Shown piece by piece: positions 60,501 through 64,000 of a stretch of 64,000 bases of DNA (its first letter is position 1; each line of letters opens with the position of its first letter). This DNA is from Dendrolimus kikuchii. Lineage: Eukaryota; Arthropoda; Insecta; Lepidoptera; Lasiocampidae. The translations under genes were made by a program, and so were the position numbers. The notes under the pieces were generated by a model, which was not told the DNA's origin, searched no databases, and worked only from the letters and a program-made list of their open reading frames with translations. The DNA lies in the NCBI GenBank assembly GCA_019925095.2, contig CM034388.1, positions 248,001 through 312,000 on the forward strand, written 5' to 3'.

Positions 60501-63360
60501 CTGAACTCATGCAAAAGAACAACTAAAAACGCCTCCACTAACTTGAGGTAAGAACGTTGAGATGGATGTGTGGTGTTACGCGAGTGGCAGAAGTTCCACC
60601 CGTAAATGAAGAATTGAGAGGAAGAAGGTAGTATGGGCATATAATACGAAGGGATGAAAATCATGTGACAAAGAGTATGTTTAACTGAAAGATTTAAGGA
60701 CTTGACAGTAGAATTATATTAAAAAAAGAGATGATGGATCGCATAGAAGATAATGAACATAATGATTCGTACTATGACAGAGGAGATATGTCAGAATGGT
60801 AAAGAAGAAAATATGAAAAGAGAAGAAGAAGGAAGGAAGCCCGTGCAGGAACGGAGAAAGAATATATTTTCCTGCGGCCTGAGGGCATGTCGTAAGAGGC
60901 GACTAAACAACCCACAGCCAGGTGGTAGGGCGTTTGCCCATCTGGATGGCTACCACCCCATAACAACCTTGTGTTGTGTTCCGGCATCAGTGACCAGGTT
61001 CCAGTCTTCTTTAAGAGAGCAGCAGCGCATTTGTAGAACCTTTGGTGTTGCAACTGTCCATAGGTGGTGGTAACCGCTTTCCATCAAGTGAGCCGTCTGC
61101 CTGTCTGCTGAACTCCAATGAATGAATGAATGAATGAATGAATGAATGAATGAATGAATGAATGAAAACTCTTTATTCTTATTCTTACACACCTCACTTG
61201 CCTCTTTGACATTCATAACTCTTGTCATGCACGCTCGTCTGTTCTTAAGGCTCCTGACATCACCTTCTGCTAGTACACGATCAATTTGATCATGGAAGGT
61301 GTGTCGTGGCCTTCCACGACTTCTGCATCCATCCACTTTTGCATTGTATATCTGTTTAGTCATTCTTTCCACATGCCCGAACCACCGGAGCATTCCTTTC
61401 CTTACCTTCACCCCGACACTCTCTTTCAGACCAACTCTCTTTCTTACTTCGGTATTACGACATATACGATGATATTATAAATATATATACGAACAATAGA
61501 TACATTAATTTAATGCAACAATTTTTATTTAATAGACCAATAATGGTCAGTGTTCAACAAGTTAGGAATTGTCCAGATAGAAAATTTCTACTTACCCATT
61601 CCCCAGTCAATACCCTGCTCTTCCCTCTTTCGCTCTTCCTCCAGTCGTTCCCTCTCCCTCTCCTCTGCTGCTTCTTTGATCATTCGTTCTCTTTCTAATT
61701 TCATTTCTGCCGCCTTCTGCTTTATCTCTGTGACTGTGAGGTCCGATTCACCTTCACAGTCGTAATCTGGACCCTGATAAAGGAAAATGGATAACTAGAT
61801 TTATTCCAAACCCACTTCATTATTAATTCAAAACTAAGCGCATACAACATGAAGCAGTTATCATCCTATCCAGATTACTTAAATAACAAAGCCTTTTTTT
61901 ATTTTTTTTTATTGCAGAAGTTCAGCAGACAGGCCGACGGCCCACTTGATGGAAAACGGTTACCATCGCCTATGGACATTTGCAACACCAAAGTTGCTAC
62001 AAATGCGCTGCTGCTCTCTTAAGGGTCACTGGAACCTGGCCTAATGTAATAATCATAACGATTTTACATGACTTGTTATTATTTATTTAGGTTTATGGCT
62101 TGGCAGCTAGGCCTTTAAGCCAGATCTTAGATTAGAATATAGTTTCTTCATTTTCTTAAAGCCTATGTATAGCTCAGCTGAACTGTAGGTTATCAGCTGA
62201 AGCCAATCAACTGAGTTCTTGTGACGACTCAAAACACCACATTTGACTATACAGTTCACATTTCTCACAAAACACATAATTACTACTCAAAAACTATCAA
62301 TATCCTACAACTATTGTTCATTTTAGAGTAATTTTACACATTTTTAGAAAATAAAACTGCACAGCACAACATATCCTTTCAGTTCCTGCCAAAAACTCCT
62401 TACATGACTTGTCTATCTCCCTCCCACAGACGACCTTTGTTCAAGTCCTGGTATAGTACCTATATTTAGTAAACGAACTTTTATTATTATTATTATTATT
62501 CATTTTTTTTATTGCAGGAGTTCAGCAGACAGGCAGACGGCCCACTTGATGGAAAGCGGTTACTATTGCCTATGGAAATTTGCAACACCAAAGTTGCTAC
62601 AAATGCGCTGCTGCTCTCTTAAGGGTCACTGGAACCTGGTCAATAATGCCGGAGCACAACTCAAGGTCGTTATGGCGACATACTTTAGACCAGGGGTGGT
62701 AGCCATCCAGTCGGGCAAATGCCCTACCATCTGGCAACCACCTGGGTAGCATTAATACCCCCGCAGGAATGTTCCACGCAGCTTGTGACGCTACGGCATG
62801 GCACAGCAGCTAAATACTAGCGGTTCCGGGAGACATTATTCTGCCTTAGAAATATAAAATCACGGACCCAATTCTAGTGCCTCCTACCCATTCCAATTGT
62901 AAATCTAAACCATCCGGGAACACAATCGAACACACAAAAAATTTCATCAAAATCGGTAAAGTTGTTCTCAAGTTATGCACATATATATTGATGATATGAT
63001 TCATTTTTATTTATATAGATAAAACCAGTCGGTCCAAAAAAAAAAATGACTGCCACATTGCTCGCTATGAAAATTTCATAAAGGCTTCATTTTCCCAAAA
63101 AAGTTCTATTATACTCTAAGCTTTGTCTATAACCACCAATGTAGTTGTATAAAAGAAACATACTCACCCCCATAATATAAGTTCTGGTACTGGCTCCCAA
63201 TTTGATCTGATGACCAACCCTGACTCTGACGTAGAGGCAGGGTTTTAGTCGTTCCCTATTAAGCTGAGTCCCGTGCGTACTGCCCAGGTCTTGCAGGTAC
63301 CAACCCGGCGAAGGCTCACCTTCTTCCGCGAACGCCTTGTATTGAAGGACTGCATGGTGT
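42445..63360 (-). CDS. Kanadaptin (SLC4A1AP family), 5'-partial, eight exons visible
   Basis: Minus-strand exons in order are 63168-63360, 61596-61773, 59318-59466, 58792-58961, 57082-57267, 44411-44556, 42897-43075 and 42445-42599. The first is the second half of an FHA domain with HHAVLQY and [11 protein letters not shown], the phosphothreonine-binding loop signature. Next come a charged helix ([13 protein letters not shown]), [20 protein letters not shown] (the dsRBD-like kanadaptin core), [15 protein letters not shown], and coiled-coil and Glu/Lys-rich segments. Kanadaptin is a mainly nuclear FHA protein first described as a partner of kidney anion exchanger 1. Phases agree everywhere except between 61596 and 59466, where one exon is missing. 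The start codon lies beyond the window. Confidence 0.88.
42897..43075 (-). CDS. Kanadaptin exon, Glu-rich coiled segment
   Basis: Encodes [20 protein letters not shown] and [18 protein letters not shown]. The acceptor is TATATCAG and the donor GTAAGA. Phase 2 in and phase 1 out fit both neighbours. Confidence 0.85.
43307..43822 (+). mobile_element. LINE leader fragment, copy 2 (contiguous form)
   Basis: 43307-43573 matches 14386-14671, and 43574-43822 matches 15495-15760 with no spacer. It holds a G run at 43675-43688 and GGACGTGGAGAGATCTTGAT. No ORF1 follows, so it is a 5' fragment or a 3'-deleted copy. It lies in the kanadaptin intron. Confidence 0.65.
43945..44275 (+). repeat. Repeat M, copy 1
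   Basis: Shares TTTATGGCTTGGCAGCTAGG, ACTATACAGTTCACATTTCT and AACTATCAATATCCTACAAC with 62085-62400 in the same orientation. Both copies lie in kanadaptin introns. Confidence 0.75.
44411..44556 (-). CDS. Kanadaptin exon
   Basis: Encodes [20 protein letters not shown] and [18 protein letters not shown]. The acceptor is AATTTCAG and the donor GTGAGT. A G run lies just downstream on the plus strand (44387-44400). Confidence 0.88.
44557..45100. other. Start of the 12.5-kb kanadaptin intron, no gene seen
   Basis: Noncoding. Near 45050 there is a CTCCGGGATAAAAAGTATCT dispersed-repeat segment into which the mariner is inserted. Confidence 0.4.
45103..46396 (+). mobile_element. mariner element, complete but inactive, TA-flanked
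   Basis: Terminal inverted repeats start CGAGGGCGACACTGATAG on the left and CGAGGGTGACACTGAAAG on the right (24 of 27 bases match). The TA target duplication is at 45101-45102 and 46397-46398. The length of 1294 bp is normal for mariner. It carries one transposase gene in plus orientation. Confidence 0.95.
45278..46331 (+). pseudogene. mariner transposase, frameshifted, third catalytic residue changed
   Basis: ATG at 45278 opens a frame that stops at 45356 because of one extra A in the run at 45341-45344. The main frame then continues to 46331. It has the helix-turn-helix regions ([33 protein letters not shown]), [10 protein letters not shown], and catalytic GDESW and HHDNA. The third site reads PCEFYLF: the codon at 46137-46139 is GAG, giving Glu where mariners have Asp, at the usual 34-residue spacing. 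C-terminal YFEKI end is complete. Almost certainly inactive. Confidence 0.92.
46397..46680. other. Kanadaptin intron, dispersed noncoding repeat
   Basis: Two CCGGGAT(A/G)AAAAGTATCC units near 46520 and 46640 belong to the same old repeat that flanks the mariner on the left. Confidence 0.45.
46681..47435 (+). repeat. Dispersed repeat J, long form
   Basis: Most complete copy: head CTAGCTGTGCCCGCGACGTC, middle block with AATATCGCGATATCTTTTGA, second GCCTATAGCCTTCCTCGATA, tail CTTCAGCTTTATAATATTAA. The BEL/Pao element is inserted at its last bases. Confidence 0.8.
47441..47787 (+). repeat. 5' LTR of BEL/Pao
   Basis: Starts TGTTCACGCCACCGCGTAAC, ends CGGCCAGATCA. A TATATAAC stretch at 47650 could be the core promoter. 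Confidence 0.95.
47790..47807 (+). other. Primer-binding site, tRNA-Tyr
   Basis: TGGTCCTTCGAGCCGGAT, two bases after the LTR, is the exact complement of the last 18 bases of eukaryotic tRNA-Tyr including CCA. Confidence 0.85.
47808..47904 (-). repeat. 97-bp inverted copy of LTR sequence inside the element
   Basis: Reverse complement of 47596-47692 with no mismatch seen. It begins at the first base after the 18-nt primer-binding site and ends at a TTTTTTTTGAAAATTTTTTT stretch. It occupies the place where gag should begin. Confidence 0.92.
47905..51381 (+). CDS. BEL/Pao Pol (protease remnant, RT, RNase H, integrase)
   Basis: The frame is open from within the LTR (47722) but homology starts near [16 protein letters not shown], the segment just after the protease. 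RT has [24 protein letters not shown] and catalytic FVDDIL. RNase H has [16 protein letters not shown]. Integrase has the HHCC finger ([18 protein letters not shown]) and DDE residues in [16 protein letters not shown] and [14 protein letters not shown]5641-type C-terminus has [20 protein letters not shown]. There is no gag and no own start codon. The catalytic domains look intact. It makes and inserts cDNA of LTR elements. Confidence 0.92.
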   Translation, partial: FFLKIFLGPGRPIAFGTIFNFALLGPINPNYTKPEPQVNSALVNIDCLQPQHSNKEIHSALERFWEVEEVQSKDNSTSDECEENFRSTTTRDPTGRYIVSLPFLTKAPKLGATHAIALRRFLNLERKLQRDPTLRSKYIDFMKEYINMGHMALCHPSTFKGKDHFYVPHHGIFKANSEKLRTVFDGSCKSFNGVSLNDCLHTGPPLQRDITDIILNFRTHKVVFSTDIQMMFRNILVHPDHRRFQLILWRSSPDQPLLTYALSTVTYGLRPSPFLANRSIIQLVTDEGHRFPQAAQVLTHSIFVDDILTGHDSVDKAIALQTELIELLALGGFHLRKWTSNSRQLLERFPDDQCDIPKDFDVVPDSNAIKELGMQWIPQTDEFTYHISVPTLEKFTKRSILSTIARLYDPSGWISPVIFRAKLLIQHLWTLKLDWDESAPNDVTFQFQHIFEDLPLLSALRLPRTICTSKDSTYTLHGFADASESGYAAAVYLHETNITGQVHVRLLVSKSKVAPIKTRQTIPKLELSAAHLTSLLISRVSVQLSAHITIQQHFCWSDSTIVLAWLKTPSQSLQVFEANRVSAIAANPCNPTWRHVPSALNPADCASRGISAQELLAYDLWWSPTWLKAPPDTWPTMPPALGHHVLPGLKPRKMVAHIAVPDLDTDLLTRFSSLDTLVGVTACIKRFAHNCLVSSHSRIVGPITVDERKKALLHWVRSVQQNMFAEDIHRLQTNKLCTVRIQRLSPFLKDGLLRVGGRLSNSDLRYDTQHPLILPSSSPLVDLIIDHFHTIHCHPGADTLHALLRQQYWILSGRRVIRHRVFKCVRCFRHRAQPNPPFMADLPADRVSPQPVFSQVSTDFAGPFLIKSSTLRNAKLLKGYFCVFVCLATKAVHLEAVSELSTDAFFAALQRFVSRRGIPTLIRSDCGTNYVGARNQLIEVQNFLKANDDRITHKLATQQITWLLNPPSAPSFGGLHEAAVKSTKQLLYRVLGEQHLTFEEFSTLLARIEAVLNSRPLCPLSSDPTDFEVLTAGHFLIGRPLTALPEHSHESSPPSTLRRFRLVQALAQRFWTLWSKSYLHTLQSRSKWTTETSRPKIGELVLIKEDNLPRLQWKMGRIKKILPGKDDVIRVVELSTKDGSLTRPVTKIARLPPDDNST
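51428..51774 (+). repeat. 3' LTR of BEL/Pao
   Basis: 347 bp; I saw no difference from the 5' LTR. It is preceded by CCTTTTCCCCGGGCCCCAGGA, which is not a usual polypurine tract. Confidence 0.95.
51975..52212 (-). repeat. Repeat A copy (kanadaptin intron), lacking the poly-A end
   Basis: From GGACATTTGCAACACC to TTCCTGCATGGATGA. It has a 3' truncation. Confidence 0.75.
52319..52374 (+). mobile_element. RTE-like LINE, very short 3' end
   Basis: TGTTGTTCGTGCCTACCCTG, then GGCGTGAAGTTATGTATGTA. Confidence 0.7.
52400..52570 (+). repeat. LINE 3'-end-like fragment
   Basis: Contains GGCCTCACTTGCTGGCCCCA and ends CCTAAATAAATTATATCTTT. Confidence 0.4.
52571..53284. other. Kanadaptin intron, no gene seen
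   Basis: Open frames on both strands (52642-53080) have no recognisable domain and an AT-driven composition. Confidence 0.35.
53285..53625 (+). repeat. Repeat N, copy 2
   Basis: Diverged direct copy of 41455-41830, about 11.8 kb away. Confidence 0.65.
53626..54143. other. Kanadaptin intron, unclassified
   Basis: No ORF or known repeat. GGAAGCCGGCCGGCTTATAA and GGGGCCGAGGGGGGCCGAGT are short GC-rich islands. Confidence 0.35.
54144..55140. repeat. 499-bp tandem duplication of a compound MITE-like unit
   Basis: 54144-54642 and 54643-55140 are nearly identical direct copies. Each unit has a left part that folds on itself (GTGATTACCG ... CGGTAATCATC with the arms continuing outward) and a right part bounded by TTTCAACACACTTG and CAAGTGTGTTGAAA. 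Copies differ at only a handful of positions. Confidence 0.9.
54275..54643. repeat. TIR-bounded MITE-like element inside the duplication, copy 1
   Basis: Inverted termini TTTCAACACACTTG / CAAGTGTGTTGAAA, AT-rich interior, no ORF. A second copy is at about 54774-55140. Confidence 0.7.
55205..56346. repeat. 96-bp GC-rich satellite, about eleven units
   Basis: Units carry GGGCGATACAAAATGTATGT, AACGTTTCAAATTCGTGCCC, GGGCCACGTACACGGCACGC and CCGGTCTAATATAAATC. Several units are shortened or carry a 24-bp extra piece. The period is a multiple of three, so long frames stay open on both strands; these are products of the repeat and not genes. Confidence 0.93.
56373..56571. repeat. piggyBac-type MITE, copy 1
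   Basis: TTAA on both sides (56369-56372, 56572-56575). Left end CCCTTCAGCTCACTATTAGC, right end GTCTTAAGGG. Noncoding, 199 bp. Confidence 0.8.
56576..57081. other. Kanadaptin intron, repeat-derived, no gene seen
   Basis: Ends at 57040-57066 in ACGCAAAGTCGCGGGCACAG, the reverse of a repeat-J-type head. The rest is unclassified. Confidence 0.4.
57082..57267 (-). CDS. Kanadaptin exon
   Basis: Encodes [20 protein letters not shown] and [20 protein letters not shown], 62 codons, phase 0 at both ends. The acceptor is TTGTCAACAG and the donor GTAACT. Confidence 0.9.
57540..58753 (-). mobile_element. mariner element (cecropia-like), defective, TA-flanked
   Basis: Inverted termini GGTTGGGGAAAAAGTTCCTT and GGTTGGGGAAAAAGTCTTTT; TA at 57538-57539 and 58754-58755. 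1214 bp. The transposase gene is on the minus strand, in the sense of kanadaptin. Confidence 0.93.
57614..58574 (-). pseudogene. mariner transposase, two frame breaks and a deletion
   Basis: ATG at 58572-58574. One base is lost in an A run near 58494. After [20 protein letters not shown] about 75 bp and the frame are lost near 58050. The frame resumes through [12 protein letters not shown] and [15 protein letters not shown] to the end. The catalytic Asp residues ([17 protein letters not shown]) are still present. HHDY replaces the usual HxDN. Inactive. Confidence 0.9.
58792..58961 (-). CDS. Kanadaptin exon
   Basis: Encodes [20 protein letters not shown], a kanadaptin hallmark, then a Lys/Arg run ([12 protein letters not shown]), a likely nuclear localisation signal. 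The donor GTAAGT is 38 bp from the mariner. Confidence 0.92.
58988..59110 (+). repeat. tRNA-derived SINE fragment
   Basis: A-box-like TGGTTCAGTGGGCTAAGC and B-box GGTTCAATTCC at tRNA-like spacing, followed by unrelated body sequence. It is not a tRNA gene: there is no closing acceptor stem. Confidence 0.55.
59318..59466 (-). CDS. Kanadaptin exon (core domain)
   Basis: Encodes [20 protein letters not shown] and [20 protein letters not shown], the most conserved kanadaptin segment. The acceptor is TTGCTTCCAG and the donor GTGAGA. Phase requires two bases from an upstream exon not found here. Confidence 0.92.
59801..60102 (-). repeat. Repeat A copy (kanadaptin intron)
   Basis: Poly-T end to CCTGCACGGATAAAA, with a deletion of the CCAGTCGGGCAAATGCCC block near 60010. 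Confidence 0.8.
60352..60515 (+). repeat. Repeat A, diverged copy
   Basis: TTTGCCTATCTGAATGGCTA through TGAACTCATGCAAAAG with many changes. Confidence 0.6.
60533..60800 (+). mobile_element. LINE RT C-terminal fragment, decayed
   Basis: Plus frames give [20 protein letters not shown] and [16 protein letters not shown], a pattern of RTE-like LINE proteins, broken by stops. Confidence 0.5.
60840..61113 (+). repeat. Repeat A copy
   Basis: CCGTGCAGGAACGG to CTGCTGAACTCC, cut before the poly-A by an (AATG)n run. It lacks the GTCTAGAGTATGTCGCC section. Confidence 0.8.
61115..61165. repeat. (AATG)n microsatellite
   Basis: About twelve AATG units between a repeat A copy and an RTE-like fragment. 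Confidence 0.9.
61166..61460 (-). mobile_element. RTE-like LINE 3' fragment
   Basis: The reverse strand encodes the [11 protein letters not shown] and [18 protein letters not shown] segments. The usual TATG tail is missing, replaced by the microsatellite. Confidence 0.7.
61596..61773 (-). CDS. Kanadaptin exon (charged helix)
   Basis: Encodes [20 protein letters not shown] then a long Glu/Arg-rich helix, ending in GIDWGM. The acceptor is CCTTTATCAG and the donor GTAAGT. Ends one base into a codon. Confidence 0.9.
61893..62040 (-). repeat. Repeat A copy, truncated
   Basis: Poly-T end to GGTCACTGGAACCTGG. Confidence 0.7.
62085..62400 (+). repeat. Repeat M, copy 2
   Basis: Direct copy of 43945-44275, about 18 kb away. 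Confidence 0.75.
62498..62744 (-). repeat. Repeat A copy
   Basis: Poly-T end to CCATCTGGCAACC. It shares AAAGTTGCTACAAATG and AGGGTCACTGG with the 61893 copy, so these two are close relatives. Confidence 0.75.
62825..63030 (-). repeat. Dispersed repeat L, copy 2
   Basis: Inverse of 12615-12835, with ATTGTAAATCTAAACCATCC and GTTGTTCTCAAGTTAT blocks. Confidence 0.6.
63168..63360 (-). CDS. Kanadaptin exon (second half of FHA domain)
   Basis: Starts after TTTTTTAACAG with [10 protein letters not shown], then [16 protein letters not shown] and [13 protein letters not shown]. The donor is GTGAGT. The His and the STHG loop are the conserved FHA residues. Upstream exons lie beyond 64000 or in unread intron. 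Confidence 0.92.
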
Positions 63361-63443
63361 CTGTTAAAAAAGGAATTCTTTGTAGATGACTGTTAAATCA
63401 CAAGTCACACCAAATACTTGGTGAGTGTTGCACCTGTCTTTAA

Positions 63444-63639
63444 CCCTTCAGCTCACTATTAGCACATATGTGTCCGCGATGAGAGTGCAGATCCCGTTTG
63501 TGCGTGTGATCGTTTTTGTGTTGTTGTCTCACTCTGTTTATATAGGAGTTGTATGATTTGTATGAAATGGCTATATTTTCTTGGTATATTACGAGATGGT
63601 GATAGTGTTAGTCTTGCGGCTTTTGGAAGAGCTGAAGGG
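63444..63639. repeat. piggyBac-type MITE, copy 2
   Basis: TTAA on both sides (63440-63443, 63640-63643). Ends CCCTTCAGCTC and GAGCTGAAGGG are inverted copies of each other. 196 bp. Confidence 0.88.
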
Positions 63640-63865
63640 TTAATTCAAATTATATGGGTTCAAATGTAGGCCAGAGTGCCCAGTATTTTTATTAATTAAT
63701 ACACATATTATATACCTTGTTGAAAATGTCTATGCCAAACCTAAATACTTTTCTACTTAACAAACTTATTAGACTTTATATGTATGAATTTTTACTATAT
63801 ACAATTCTCCTAAAAATAATTCATAATCATGGTTTCATGGAGACAATGAGAGAGTGACAGTTTTA

Positions 63866-64000
63866 TCCGTGCAGGAACGGGAGAAACAATACAATCTCCT
63901 GCGGCTGGGCGGCCTGTCGTAAGAGGCGACAAAACAACCCACAGCCAGGTGGTAGGGCATTTGCCCGACTGGATGGCTACCACCCCTGGTCTAGAGTATG
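63866..64000 (+). repeat. Repeat A copy, runs off the window
   Basis: TCCGTGCAGGAACGGGAGAA to the right edge. Confidence 0.8.

Overview
The window is a repeat-dense insect nuclear region, most likely lepidopteran. The basis is AT-rich sequence with spliced genes, I-clade and RTE-like LINEs, Penelope-like elements, mariner and hAT elements, a BEL/Pao retrotransposon and lepidopteran-style dispersed repeats. No bacterial operon, phage, CRISPR array, rRNA or functional tRNA gene was seen.

Two host genes could be assembled exon by exon. (1) A plus-strand gene of nine coding exons (12245-36232) encodes a 494-residue single-pass leucine-rich-repeat membrane protein. It has a signal peptide, LRRNT, about ten LRRs, LRRCT, one TM helix and a short acidic tail. 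Exon lengths sum to 1485 nt and every junction keeps frame. (2) A minus-strand gene (42445-63360, 5' end beyond the right edge) encodes the FHA-domain protein kanadaptin (SLC4A1AP family). Eight exons are visible and one internal exon seems to be missing. The two genes are convergent, about 6.2 kb apart. Two weaker single-exon candidates lie at the left: a 61-aa signal-peptide ORF (1434-1619, minus) and an unrecognised 91-aa ORF (3518-3793, plus).

Layout: 1-12.2 kb holds Penelope-like, RTE-like, R1-like and other repeats and a 40-bp minisatellite. 12.2-36.2 kb is the LRR gene; its introns carry an apparently intact I-clade LINE (15.5-21.3 kb), a hAT element nested in an older repeat (29.8-32.3 kb), and Penelope and RTE pieces. 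36.2-42.4 kb is intergenic and includes a large Penelope-like inverted repeat (40.0-40.7 kb). 42.4-63.4 kb is kanadaptin; its 12.5-kb intron holds a frameshifted mariner (45.1-46.4 kb), a BEL/Pao element with identical LTRs (47.4-51.8 kb), a 499-bp tandem duplication (54.1-55.1 kb) and a 96-bp GC-rich satellite (55.3-56.3 kb). A second mariner sits in the next intron (57.5-58.8 kb).

Most notable: (a) the Penelope-like repeats carry a hammerhead-ribozyme fold whose invariant C3-G8 pair is replaced by G3-C8 in every copy; (b) the BEL/Pao copy lacks gag and most of protease, and has a 97-bp inverted LTR piece that starts exactly at the end of its 18-nt tRNA-Tyr primer-binding site; (c) a small secreted-peptide ORF of unknown family. 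All coordinates come from reading the sequence by eye; no database search was possible.
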